64,000 bases of DNA, taken from assembly GCF_900141845.1 (NCBI RefSeq), contig NZ_FQZB01000016.1, positions 1 through 64,000 of the forward strand. The letters run 5' to 3'. Positions within the stretch are counted from its first letter, which is position 1, and each line of letters starts with the position of its first letter. Origin of the DNA: Clostridium cavendishii DSM 21758 (lineage in GTDB: Bacteria > Bacillota > Clostridia > Clostridiales > Clostridiaceae). Below are positions 36,746 through 45,498 of the stretch, one piece after another. Below the pieces are notes generated by a model. It was not told where the DNA came from. It searched no databases and saw only the letters and a list, made by a program, of their open reading frames with translations. The position numbers and the translations under genes were made by a program.

Positions 36746-38077
36746 GTGAAATATAAAGTTGGAATAGTAAGTTTAGGTTGCGATAAAAATAGAGTAGATT
36801 CAGAAATAATTTTAGGTAAAGTAAAAAGTGATTATGAAATAACAAATAATCCTAAGGAAGCAGATATTATAATAGTTAATACCTGTGGATTTATAGAGAA
36901 AGCAAAACAAGAATCTATAAATACTATTTTAGATATGGCAAAGTATAAAGAAAAATATAATTGCAAACTACTTATAGCGACAGGTTGTTTAACTCAAAGA
37001 TATGGAGAAGAACTTAAAGAAGAGATGCCTGAAATAGACGTAATGCTTGGTGTTAATGATTATGATAAGATAAATCAATCAATAATTGCTTTTATAAAAG
37101 AAGATAAAAGAGCTTTAGCAGTAAGCTATAAAGATACAGGAATAAATGAGGGGGAAAGGGTTATAACTACTGGAAAGTCAACAGCATATATAAGAATAGC
37201 TGAAGGTTGTAATAATTTCTGCACTTATTGTGTAATACCTAAAATAAGAGGAAAATATAGAAGCAGAAACTTTGAAAGTATAATAGATGAAGCTAAGATA
37301 TTAGCATCTCAAGGGGTTAAGGAACTTATAGTTATAGCTCAAGATACTACAAACTATGGTGTTGATTTATATGGTAAAAGAAGAATTCACGAGCTTATAA
37401 GAGAGTTAAGTAAAATAGATAGTATAGAGTGGATTAGACTTATGTATTCGTACCCAGAAGCTATAGAAGACGAATTGTTAAAAGAAATGGCTGAAAATGA
37501 GAAAGTGTGTAAATACATGGATATTCCTATACAACATATAAGCAGTTCAATACTTAAAAGAATGGGTAGAAGAACAACAAAGGAAGAGATAATATCTAAG
37601 ATAAATAAAATTAGAAGTTATATGAATGATGTTACACTTAGGACATCTATTATTGTAGGTTTTCCAGGAGAAACTGAACAGGACTTTGAAGAATTAAAGA
37701 ATTTTATAAAAGAAATAAAATTAGATAAAGTTGGTGTATTTACATATTCACAAGAAGAGGATACACCAGCAAGCATAATGGATAATCAAGTAGATGAACA
37801 TGTTAAGGTTTCAAGAGAGCAAGAACTTATGTTAATTCAACGCGAAGTTTCAAAAGAAATAAATAATAATAAAATAGGAAAAAAATATAAGGTTCTAATA
37901 GAAGCTATAGAAGATGGAAGCTATATTGGAAGAAATTTCGAAATGGCACCAGAAGTTGATGGCGCAGTTTTTGTAAAGGAAAAAGATTTGATAATAGGCA
38001 ATTTTTATGAAGTAAATATAAATAGTGCATTGGAATACGATTTAGTAGGAGTTGTAGATAATGAATCTAGCAAATAA
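36746..38077 (+). CDS. rimO: ribosomal protein S12 methylthiotransferase RimO
   Basis: A 443-residue radical-SAM enzyme that methylthiolates Asp88 of S12. N-terminal UPF0004 domain with VGIVSLGCDKNRVDSEI and VNTCGFI, radical SAM cluster in EGCNNFCTYCVIP, C-terminal TRAM domain. Starts with GTG after AGGAGG. The last 17 nt overlap pgsA. Confidence 0.95.
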   Translation: MKYKVGIVSLGCDKNRVDSEIILGKVKSDYEITNNPKEADIIIVNTCGFIEKAKQESINTILDMAKYKEKYNCKLLIATGCLTQRYGEELKEEMPEIDVMLGVNDYDKINQSIIAFIKEDKRALAVSYKDTGINEGERVITTGKSTAYIRIAEGCNNFCTYCVIPKIRGKYRSRNFESIIDEAKILASQGVKELIVIAQDTTNYGVDLYGKRRIHELIRELSKIDSIEWIRLMYSYPEAIEDELLKEMAENEKVCKYMDIPIQHISSSILKRMGRRTTKEEIISKINKIRSYMNDVTLRTSIIVGFPGETEQDFEELKNFIKEIKLDKVGVFTYSQEEDTPASIMDNQVDEHVKVSREQELMLIQREVSKEINNNKIGKKYKVLIEAIEDGSYIGRNFEMAPEVDGAVFVKEKDLIIGNFYEVNINSALEYDLVGVVDNESSK

Positions 38078-38651
38078 ACTAACCCTTATAAGAATATTTT
38101 TAGTCCCTATATTTCTAATTTTTATAGCATTTAAAAGTTTACCTTATGGTACTTTTATAGCTACTTTTATATTTATATTAGCATCTTTAACTGATAAATT
38201 AGATGGATATATAGCAAGAAGTAGAAATCAAATAACTAGGTTTGGTAAGTTTATGGATCCATTAGCAGATAAACTTTTAGTGACAGCGGCACTGATATCT
38301 TTGGTAGAGCTTCAAGTAGTTCCTAGCTTTGCTGCCATAGTTATAATAGCTAGGGAATTTGCAGTATCAGGACTTAGAACTATTGCGGCAGCTGATGGTA
38401 TAGTAATCGCAGCTAGTTGGTGGGGAAAAATAAAAACTGTTATACAAATAATAGCAATAATAGCATTATTATTAAAAGTAAATATAAGTGAATCTGCATT
38501 TCTTCAAAATATGGTTAATAATAATATATATATAGATAACTTTTTTAAGTATTGTCCAACAATATTTTTATATATGGCAGTTATTATAACTATAGTTTCT
38601 GGAATAGATTACTTTGCTAAGAATAAAGAGGCTATAAATACTGATAAATAG
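38061..38651 (+). CDS. pgsA: CDP-diacylglycerol-glycerol-3-phosphate 3-phosphatidyltransferase
   Basis: A 196-residue membrane enzyme that makes phosphatidylglycerol phosphate. The CDP-alcohol phosphotransferase motif D-G-x2-A-R...G-x3-D-x3-D is in DKLDGYIARSRNQITRFGKFMDPLADK. It overlaps rimO by 17 nt; its GGAG site lies in rimO. Order rimO-pgsA-recA is common in Clostridium. Confidence 0.95.
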   Translation: MNLANKLTLIRIFLVPIFLIFIAFKSLPYGTFIATFIFILASLTDKLDGYIARSRNQITRFGKFMDPLADKLLVTAALISLVELQVVPSFAAIVIIAREFAVSGLRTIAAADGIVIAASWWGKIKTVIQIIAIIALLLKVNISESAFLQNMVNNNIYIDNFFKYCPTIFLYMAVIITIVSGIDYFAKNKEAINTDK

Positions 38652-38686
38652 TGATTAAAAATAGAATAGTTGTTAATAATTATAAT

Positions 38687-38716
38687 AAAAGTTCCATTTT
38701 AAAAGTGGAACTTTTA
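38687..38716 (+). terminator. rimO-pgsA terminator
   Basis: AAAAGTTCCA (38687-38696) and TGGAACTTTT (38706-38715) pair fully and have an A run and a T run. Confidence 0.8.
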
Positions 38717-38763
38717 AAATGCTTATGCTATTAACTTAAAGTAATAATATAAGCGCTTTTGTG

Positions 38764-38811
38764 TTGACATAATAATAATAGTGATTTATAATTTAATTAG
38801 AACAAATGTTC
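38764..38811 (+). promoter_or_regulatory. recA promoter with LexA box
   Basis: TTGACA (38764-38769) and TATAAT (38787-38792) are 17 nt apart, a consensus promoter. GAACAAATGTTC (38800-38811) is an exact GAAC-N4-GTTC LexA box placed over the likely transcription start. SOS control of recA is expected from the family. Confidence 0.88.
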
Positions 38812-38833
38812 GTTGAAGGGAGAGGAGAATTTT

Positions 38834-39886
38834 ATGAAAACTATTGACGCTGAAAAATTAAAAGCTATAGAAGCTGCCATGGGGCAGATAGAAAAACAAT
38901 TTGGTAAAGGTTCTATAATGAAATTGGGTGACCATGATAAGACTAATGTAGATGCAATTTCTACAGGATGTTTAGATTTAGATATAGCCTTGGGGATTGG
39001 TGGAGTGCCAAGAGGTAGAATAATAGAAATATATGGGCCAGAAAGTTCAGGTAAAACAACAGTAGCGCTTCATATAATAGCGGAAGCACAAAAACAAGGT
39101 GGAGCTGTTGGTTATATAGATGCAGAGCATGCTTTAGATCCTACTTATGCAGGTAGGTTGGGAGTAGATATAGACAATCTTTTTGTATCTCAACCAGATA
39201 CAGGAGAACAAGGTCTTGAAATAGCAGAAGCTTTAGTGCGTTCAGGTGCTATAGATGTAATAGTAGTTGACTCAGTAGCAGCCTTAGTTCCAAGAGCTGA
39301 AATAGAAGGAGAAATGGGAGATTCTCATGTAGGACTTCAAGCAAGACTTATGTCTCAAGCTCTTAGAAAATTGGCAGGATCTATAAGTAAATCAAAGTGT
39401 GTTGCTATATTTATAAATCAACTTAGAGAAAAAGTTGGAGTTATGTTTGGTAATCCTGAAACTACGCCAGGTGGAAGAGCATTAAAATTCTATGCATCCG
39501 TTAGAATGGATATAAGAAGAATAGATTCTATAAAACAAGCAGAAAGTATTGTGGGTAATAGAACTAGAGTTAAGGTTATGAAAAATAAGGTTGCACCTCC
39601 ATTTAGACAAGCAGAATTTGATATAATGTATAATGAAGGTATATCAAGAACAGGTAATATAATAGATGTTGGTGTTAAAGAAGAAATAGTTCAAAAAAGT
39701 GGAGCGTGGTTCTCTTATGGAGATGTAAGACTTGGTCAAGGTAGAGAGAATGCAAAGCAATACTTAAAGGAAAATCCGGAACTTGCAACTGAAATAGAAA
39801 ATAAAATAAGAGCTAAGTATGATTTGCCTTTGAACGTGGCTATGAGTGAAGTTGCAGCAGATAAGAAGACTAAAAAAGAAAAATAA
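38834..39886 (+). CDS. recA: recombinase RecA
   Basis: A 350-residue RecA, the strand-exchange protein and LexA co-protease. GPESSGKTTVALH is Walker A, VIVVDSVAALVPRAEIEGEMGDSHVG Walker B and loop L1, and INQLREKVGVMFGNPETTPGGRALKFYASVR loop L2. ATG 38834 has GAGGAG 6 nt before it; an upstream TTG overlaps the regulatory site. Acts with the nearby DprA in DNA uptake. Confidence 0.98.
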   Translation: MKTIDAEKLKAIEAAMGQIEKQFGKGSIMKLGDHDKTNVDAISTGCLDLDIALGIGGVPRGRIIEIYGPESSGKTTVALHIIAEAQKQGGAVGYIDAEHALDPTYAGRLGVDIDNLFVSQPDTGEQGLEIAEALVRSGAIDVIVVDSVAALVPRAEIEGEMGDSHVGLQARLMSQALRKLAGSISKSKCVAIFINQLREKVGVMFGNPETTPGGRALKFYASVRMDIRRIDSIKQAESIVGNRTRVKVMKNKVAPPFRQAEFDIMYNEGISRTGNIIDVGVKEEIVQKSGAWFSYGDVRLGQGRENAKQYLKENPELATEIENKIRAKYDLPLNVAMSEVAADKKTKKEK

Positions 39887-39903
39887 AATTTTTAATAATA
39901 ATG

Positions 39904-39934
39904 AAAAAATCGCAAAATTTTGCGATTTTTTTCT
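39904..39934 (+). terminator. recA terminator
   Basis: AAAATCGCAAAA (from 39906) and TTTTGCGATTTT pair with almost no loop and run into T residues. Confidence 0.85.
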
Positions 39935-40153
39935 TTTAAATGTTATAATTTATGCGTATTTGGAAATACTACAAGTATAATTATAAATTCAATAAGGTTT
40001 GGGAACACTCAACTTGACATAAGTGAATTTTTAATATACAATAATAACAAATACTGGTTTATCATATTCAAGAAATAACAGTGAGAATACTATGACACCT
40101 TTCTGCGCTTTTATATTAAAAAATAAAGTGTAAAACGCGATGGAGGTGTTAGT

Positions 40154-41695
40154 ATGGAAAACATAATAATTCCTGTAATAGGAGTAGTATTATTAATTGT
40201 TTTAGGAATAGTACAATATAATTTAGTTCAAAAAGCTTCAAAAAATAAGGTGGCTGGACTAGAGCAGGAAGCAGAATTAAAGCTTGAAACAGCTGTTAAA
40301 GAAGCAGAAGCTTTAAAAAAGGAAGCAATTTTAGAAGCAAAAGAAGAAGTACACAAATTGAGAGCTGATTTTGAAAAAGAATCTCGTGAAAGAAGAAATG
40401 AAATACAAAGATTAGAGAGAAGACTTATTCAAAGAGAAGAGTCGCTAGATAAAAAGAGTGATCTTCTTGAAAAGAAAGAAGACACTGTAAATAAAAAGCT
40501 TCAAGAAATAGAGCAGCTAGAGCAAAGTGTGCAAGAATTATATGGAAGACAAAGAGAAGAACTTGAAAGAATATCAAATCTCTCAAGTGAGGAAGCAAGA
40601 GCAATCTTGCTTGATGAAGTGAGCAAAGAAATTAAACATGAGTCGGCAATGATGATTAAAGAAATTGAAACAAGAGCAAAAGAAGAGGCTGATAAAAAAG
40701 CCAGAGAAATCATTACCACTGCTATTCAAAGATGCGCGGCAGATCATGTTTCAGAATCTACAGTGCATGTTGTTTCATTGCCAAATGATGAAATGAAGGG
40801 TAGAATCATAGGAAGAGAAGGTAGAAATATCAGAACCTTAGAAACTTTAACAGGCGTAGACCTAATAATAGATGATACTCCTGAAGCTGTTATTCTTTCG
40901 AGCTTTGATCCTATAAGAAGAGAAGTAGCAAGAATAGCACTTGAAAAGTTAATAGTGGATGGTAGGATTCATCCAGCTAGAATCGAGGAAATGGTAGAAA
41001 AAGCCAAGATGGATGTTGAAAATGACATTAAGGAAGAGGGAGAACAAGCGACCTTTGAAACTGGTGTTCATGGATTACATCCAGAAATAGTTAGACTTCT
41101 AGGTAGACTTAAGTATAGAACTAGTTATGGTCAAAATGTTTTAAAGCATTCTATAGAGGTATCATATTTAGCGGGTCTTATGGCTTCTGAGTTAGGGCTT
41201 GATGTAGCTTTAGCAAGAAGAGCTGGACTTTTGCATGATATAGGTAAAGCTGTAGATCAAGAAGTTGAAGGACCACATGCTTTAATAGGTGGAGATTTAG
41301 CTAAGAAGTACCATGAGTCACCAATAGTTGTTAATGCAATTTCAGCACATCATGGTGATGTTGAAATGCAATCTCTAGAAGCAGTATTAGTTCAAGCAGC
41401 AGATGCTATATCAGCAGCTAGACCAGGTGCTAGAAGAGAAACAATAGAAGCTTACATTAAAAGGCTTGAAAAGTTAGAAGAAATAGCAAACACATACGAA
41501 GGTGTAGAAAAGTCATATGCCATTCAAGCTGGAAGAGAGATTAGAATTATGGTGAAACCAGACCAAGTTGACGATGCAGGGGCTATTGAAATGGCAAGAA
41601 ATATAGTTAAAAAAATAGAAGAACAATTAGAATATCCAGGTCAAATTAAGATCAATGTTATAAGAGAAACCCGTGCAGTTGACTATGCAAAATAA
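40154..41695 (+). CDS. rny: ribonuclease Y
   Basis: A 513-residue membrane-anchored endoribonuclease that starts mRNA decay. N-terminal helix (IIIPVIGVVLLIVLGIVQ), long coiled coil to about residue 200, KH domain (MKGRIIGREGRNIRTLETLTGVDLIIDDTPE) and HD domain (RAGLLHDIGKAVDQEVEGPHALIG). GGAGGTG precedes the start. Confidence 0.97.
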   Translation: MENIIIPVIGVVLLIVLGIVQYNLVQKASKNKVAGLEQEAELKLETAVKEAEALKKEAILEAKEEVHKLRADFEKESRERRNEIQRLERRLIQREESLDKKSDLLEKKEDTVNKKLQEIEQLEQSVQELYGRQREELERISNLSSEEARAILLDEVSKEIKHESAMMIKEIETRAKEEADKKAREIITTAIQRCAADHVSESTVHVVSLPNDEMKGRIIGREGRNIRTLETLTGVDLIIDDTPEAVILSSFDPIRREVARIALEKLIVDGRIHPARIEEMVEKAKMDVENDIKEEGEQATFETGVHGLHPEIVRLLGRLKYRTSYGQNVLKHSIEVSYLAGLMASELGLDVALARRAGLLHDIGKAVDQEVEGPHALIGGDLAKKYHESPIVVNAISAHHGDVEMQSLEAVLVQAADAISAARPGARRETIEAYIKRLEKLEEIANTYEGVEKSYAIQAGREIRIMVKPDQVDDAGAIEMARNIVKKIEEQLEYPGQIKINVIRETRAVDYAK

Positions 41696-41706
41696 TTAAA
41701 AGTACT

Positions 41707-41742
41707 AAATACATTTTGTTGAAAGCAAAATGTATTTTTTTA
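41707..41742 (+). terminator. rny terminator
   Basis: AAATACATTTTG (41707-41718) and CAAAATGTATTT (41726-41737), then T residues. Confidence 0.85.
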
Positions 41743-41845
41743 ATTTGTGAACAGATTAAAAAAATACATATAATTATAAATAAATTATATAAATATTGTA
41801 TTAGAAAAATAAAAAACTTCTTTTTTTAGAATTTTAATTTTAAAA

Positions 41846-41873
41846 GAAGGATTTTATAAGTATTTATAGAATA
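41846..41873 (+). promoter_or_regulatory. candidate sigma-H promoter of spoVS
   Basis: GAAGGATTT (41846-41854) and AGAAT (41868-41872) resemble the sigma-H boxes RWAGGAWWT and GAAT with normal spacing. Family knowledge links spoVS to sigma-H; the boxes are short, so this is a candidate only. Confidence 0.4.
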
Positions 41874-41951
41874 GTATATAATATCAAGGATTTTTTAAAG
41901 TATTTTTTGTAAACGATATCCTACACATTATTTCTAGGGGGGAAAATAGTA

Positions 41952-42212
41952 ATGGAAGTATTAAAAGTATCAACTAAATCAAATCCTAATTCGGTAGCAG
42001 GAGCGCTAGCAGCAATTATAAAGGAAAAAAATATTGTTGAAATTCAAGCAGTAGGTGCAGGTGCTATAAATCAAGCTGTAAAAGCTATTGCAATTGCAAG
42101 AGGTTTTGTGGCTCCAAGTGGGAAAGATATAGTATGCGTTCCAGCGTTTACTGATATCCAAATTGATGGAGAAGAAAGAACTGCTATTAAATTAATAGTT
42201 CAGCCAAGATAA
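41952..42212 (+). CDS. spoVS: stage V sporulation protein S
   Basis: An 86-residue SpoVS, an Alba-like nucleic-acid-binding protein needed late in sporulation. The whole sequence (EVLKVSTKSNPNSVAGALAA, GAINQAVKAIAIARGFV, CVPAFTDIQIDGEERTAIKL) is the highly conserved family pattern. GGGGG lies upstream of the start. Confidence 0.97.
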   Translation: MEVLKVSTKSNPNSVAGALAAIIKEKNIVEIQAVGAGAINQAVKAIAIARGFVAPSGKDIVCVPAFTDIQIDGEERTAIKLIVQPR

Positions 42213-42216
42213 AGAG

Positions 42217-42240
42217 AAGAGCCTAAAAGGCTCTTTTTTT
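42217..42240 (+). terminator. spoVS terminator
   Basis: AAGAGCC (42217-42223) and GGCTCTT (42229-42235) with a 5-nt loop, then a T run. The 270 nt that follow are AT-rich and show nothing else. Confidence 0.9.
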
Positions 42241-42511
42241 GTTCTGAAAAATATAAGATTGGTTAGAGCATATATGTTGCAATTTAAAATCTACACCTAT
42301 ATTAATATACTTGTTAAATATAAAAGAAAGAAAATGTTAAATTTAATTTGTAGAAATCATATTATAAATATGATATTTGATTTAATATGTATAAAATTAA
42401 TTTAAATATTTAAGATATTAGTACGAGAATCTTTTGTTTATGGTAATATTTACTTTTAAAAATAAAAATGTTATATTTTTAATATATATTTTAAAGAAAA
42501 AGGTGTAAATT

Positions 42512-43348
42512 ATGAAATATTCGGATCTTCATATACACTCCTGTTATTCGGATGGGGTATTAACCCCAGAAAAAATTATTAAAGTGGCCCTAGAAAAAAA
42601 CTTAAAAACTATAGCTATAACGGATCATGATACATTAAGTTCTCAATATGTTACAAAGCTTAATTTAGAAAATTTGGATATAATTTCTGGTATTGAAATA
42701 AGTAGTAAATATAAGGAAAATGAAATACATATATTGGGGTATTATATAAATATTGAAGAATCAAATATTAAAAGGGCTATAGATATACTGAAAACGTCAA
42801 GAGAAAATAGATTCAAGGAAGTTATATGTAGGCTAAATAATAAGGGTATATATTTAAGTATGGATGACTTTTCGGAGTTTAAAGATAGTACAATAGGTAG
42901 GGCTCATATAGCTAATGTTCTTGTAAAGAAAGGTTATTCTAACAATTATAAAGAAGCCTTTAATTTATATCTATTAGAAGGTAAAGATACTTTTGTTGAA
43001 AGGTATAAGTTTTCTTATAGGGAGACCATTGATATAATAAGAAAATCAGGAGGAATAGCAATATTATCACATCCTGGAAAAATAAAAATAGGGATAGATA
43101 TAGAAAACCTTATAAAAGATTTAAAATTTTATGGTTTACAGGGAATTGAAGTTTATCATCCTAGTCATAACTCTAAACAAATAAGTTATTTTTATAATCT
43201 TGCAAAAAAACATAAACTTTTAATAACAGGTGGATCAGACTGTCATGGAATGAAAAATATAACCGATGAAATTCTCTTGGGAAGTTATGGGATAGATGAA
43301 ATTCTAATGAATAAAATAAAAGCATATCATTTAAAGCAAAGGAGATAA
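42512..43348 (+). CDS. PHP domain metal-dependent phosphoesterase
   Basis: A 278-residue PHP protein. DLHIHSCYSDG and IAITDHDTL form the metal site, with SGIEIS, AILSHPGKI and GGSDCHG later; all metal ligands of the family are present. Related proteins are nucleoside 3',5'-bisphosphate or 5'-3' RNA/DNA phosphatases; the exact substrate is unknown. The aminotransferase gene starts 4 nt after it. Confidence 0.88.
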   Translation: MKYSDLHIHSCYSDGVLTPEKIIKVALEKNLKTIAITDHDTLSSQYVTKLNLENLDIISGIEISSKYKENEIHILGYYINIEESNIKRAIDILKTSRENRFKEVICRLNNKGIYLSMDDFSEFKDSTIGRAHIANVLVKKGYSNNYKEAFNLYLLEGKDTFVERYKFSYRETIDIIRKSGGIAILSHPGKIKIGIDIENLIKDLKFYGLQGIEVYHPSHNSKQISYFYNLAKKHKLLITGGSDCHGMKNITDEILLGSYGIDEILMNKIKAYHLKQRR

Positions 43349-43352
43349 TTTA

Positions 43353-44546
43353 ATGGAACTATCAAAAAAGGCGTTAGAAATAAGTCCTTCAATTACACTT
43401 AAAGTAACAGCAAAGGCTAAAGAAATGAAAGCTCAAGGTATTGATGTTATAAGTTTTGGAGCGGGTGAACCAGATTTTAATACTCCTCAAAATATAATAG
43501 AAGCAGCTGTTAGGGCTATGAATGGTGGAGAGACAAAATATACTCAAACATCTGGTATAAATGAACTTAAAGATGCTATAATAAATAAATTTAGAAATGA
43601 TAATAATTTAGAATATAATAGGAATAATATAATAATAAGTACAGGCGCCAAGCAATGTTTAGCAGATGTATTTACAGCAATATTAAATCCGAATGATGAA
43701 GTGTTAATACCTACACCGTATTGGGTTAGCTATCCTGAACTTATAAAATTATCTGATGGTATTCCTGTGTTTATAGAATGCGCAAAAGAGAATGACTATA
43801 AACTTACAGTAGAATCATTAAATCTGGCAGTAACAAAAAGAACAAAAGCTATAGTTATAAATAGTCCAAATAATCCAAGTGGGGTAGTTTATACTGAAGA
43901 AGAACTTAAACAAATTTTGGAGTTTTCAATTAAAAATGATTTAATAATAATTTCGGATGAAATTTATGAAAAACTAATATATGATAATGAGAAACATGTA
44001 AGCATAGCTAGTTTAAGCAAGGATGCAAAAGAAAGAACTATAGTTATTAATGGGGTATCAAAGTCGTATGCAATGACAGGATGGAGAATTGGCTATGCTG
44101 CAGCTGATGAAAAAATAATAAAACTTATGACAAATATTCAAAGTCATGTAACATCAAATCCTAATACAATAGCTCAATATGCATCATTAGAGGCTTTAAC
44201 TGGACCCCAAGATACAATAAGAGATATGATAATTGAATTTGAAAAAAGAAGAAATTATATGATAGAAAAAATAGAAAGAATAAATGGAGTAACTTATATA
44301 AAACCTAGGGGTGCTTTTTATGTTATGCTAAATATAGATAGCTTCATAGGAAAAAAAGTAAATGGTAATCAAATTAAGGGATCATTAGATTTTGCTGAGT
44401 TTTTACTTGAGGAAGAAAAAGTTGCTGTAATACCAGGAATAGCATTTGGACTAGATAATTATATAAGACTTTCTTATGCAATGTCTTTACAGAATATAAT
44501 AAATGGTATAGACAGGATAGAGAATTTTATAGCTAGAATTAGCTAA
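43353..44546 (+). CDS. class I pyridoxal-phosphate aminotransferase, aspartate type
   Basis: A 397-residue fold-type I aminotransferase. VISFGAGEPDFNTP, ISTGAKQCLADVF, NSPNNPSGVVY and GVSKSYAMTGWRIGYA (PLP lysine in SKS) match the aspartate aminotransferase AspB subgroup. It would exchange amino groups between aspartate and 2-oxoglutarate. Co-transcribed with the PHP gene. Confidence 0.9.
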   Translation: MELSKKALEISPSITLKVTAKAKEMKAQGIDVISFGAGEPDFNTPQNIIEAAVRAMNGGETKYTQTSGINELKDAIINKFRNDNNLEYNRNNIIISTGAKQCLADVFTAILNPNDEVLIPTPYWVSYPELIKLSDGIPVFIECAKENDYKLTVESLNLAVTKRTKAIVINSPNNPSGVVYTEEELKQILEFSIKNDLIIISDEIYEKLIYDNEKHVSIASLSKDAKERTIVINGVSKSYAMTGWRIGYAAADEKIIKLMTNIQSHVTSNPNTIAQYASLEALTGPQDTIRDMIIEFEKRRNYMIEKIERINGVTYIKPRGAFYVMLNIDSFIGKKVNGNQIKGSLDFAEFLLEEEKVAVIPGIAFGLDNYIRLSYAMSLQNIINGIDRIENFIARIS

Positions 44547-44571
44547 ATTTACTTAATTAGAAATTAAAGAG

Positions 44572-44600
44572 TTGAAATTTCAGTAAATTATGTTTATAAT
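44572..44600 (+). promoter_or_regulatory. sigma-A promoter of ptsH
   Basis: TTGAAA (44572-44577) and TATAAT (44595-44600) are 17 nt apart, 58 nt before the HPr start. Confidence 0.65.
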
Positions 44601-44658
44601 AAAGTAGTTAAATGTAAAATTATATTTACAATTAAATTAGATTAAAGAGGTGGATGTA

Positions 44659-44919
44659 ATGGTAAGTAAAGAGGTAATCGTTAAAAATTCAACTGGTTTA
44701 CATGCTAGACCAGCAACATTATTAGTAAAGAAAGCTTCATCTTTCAAATCAGATGTAAGCATAGAATTTAATGGTAAAAAAGCTAACATCAAAAGTTTAA
44801 TTGGTGTTTTATCACTAGGAGTAACTAAAGATGCTAACATAAAAGTTGTAGCTTCAGGTGATGATGAAACTTTAGCTGTTGAAGAAATAGTTAAATTAAT
44901 CGAAGGTTTAGAAGAATAA
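44659..44919 (+). CDS. ptsH: phosphocarrier protein HPr
   Basis: An 86-residue HPr. NSTGLHARPATLLV carries His15, phosphorylated by enzyme I, and KSLIGVLSLG carries Ser46, the HPr kinase site used in carbon catabolite control. Having His15 rules out Crh. ATG 44659 follows AGAGGTGG by 5 nt. It stands alone, away from ptsI, as in several Clostridium species. Confidence 0.95.
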   Translation: MVSKEVIVKNSTGLHARPATLLVKKASSFKSDVSIEFNGKKANIKSLIGVLSLGVTKDANIKVVASGDDETLAVEEIVKLIEGLEE

Positions 44920-44924
44920 TACAT

Positions 44925-44952
44925 AAAGGTTCCAAATTTTTGGAACCTTTTA
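44925..44952 (+). terminator. ptsH terminator
   Basis: AAAGGTTCCAAA and TTTGGAACCTTT pair around a short loop, T run behind. Confidence 0.88.
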
Positions 44953-45097
44953 TGTTTAAATGTACATAATAAAACAAAGTGTTATTTATTATATGAGTAA
45001 GTGATGTTTTTTATGACATAGGCTCAATCAAATAGATATTCTATTTACGATTGTGAAAAGTAATAATTTTACATAAGTAGAAACTTAATTTAAGATA

Positions 45098-45134
45098 AAG
45101 ACCATACAGAGGGAGAACCCTATGTATGGTCTTT
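45098..45134. terminator. terminator at the 3' end of the DUF378 gene
   Basis: AAAGACCATACA and TGTATGGTCTTT are exact reverse complements around a 13-nt loop. It abuts the stop of the minus-strand gene at 45136. Confidence 0.75.
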
Positions 45135-45135
45135 A

Positions 45136-45348
45136 TTATCTGTTAAGAAATTTACTTCTCAACACTACTGTAACAAGCTCTATACCTGCTGCAAAGACTA
45201 ATATATATAGGATTGTTTCAACAAAAGAACTACCGAAACTTGCAAATTTAACTAGATTAAATCTTAAAAGTCCAATTAGTCCCCAATTTAAAGCACCTAT
45301 ACTAACTAAGATAAAGGATATCTTGTCCCAAATATTGATTTTGTACAT
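45136..45348 (-). CDS. DUF378 (YuzA-like) membrane protein
   Basis: A 70-residue protein with two membrane helices. DKISFILVSIGALNWGLIGL is the DUF378 signature and the second helix is LYILVFAAGIELVTVVL. The function is unknown. It is the only minus-strand gene in the conserved core of the window and has a GGGAGAGAT site before its start. Confidence 0.85.
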   Translation of the reverse strand: MYKINIWDKISFILVSIGALNWGLIGLLRFNLVKFASFGSSFVETILYILVFAAGIELVTVVLRSKFLNR

Positions 45349-45498
45349 AAATTATCTCTCCCATCCATAAAAATTTACTTAACATAGTAATTTATATTAA
45401 AAAAAAGTATAAAATATAACTGACTATTATAATAAAAATATGTTATAATACGAATTATAATACTAAAATATAAAATTTTATTCGCATGGAGGTTCTAA

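Noticed and set aside
45122..45370. Plus-strand ORF of 82 codons over the DUF378 gene
   Set aside because: It is the antisense shadow of the minus-strand DUF378 gene, which has a family match, a ribosome binding site and a terminator.
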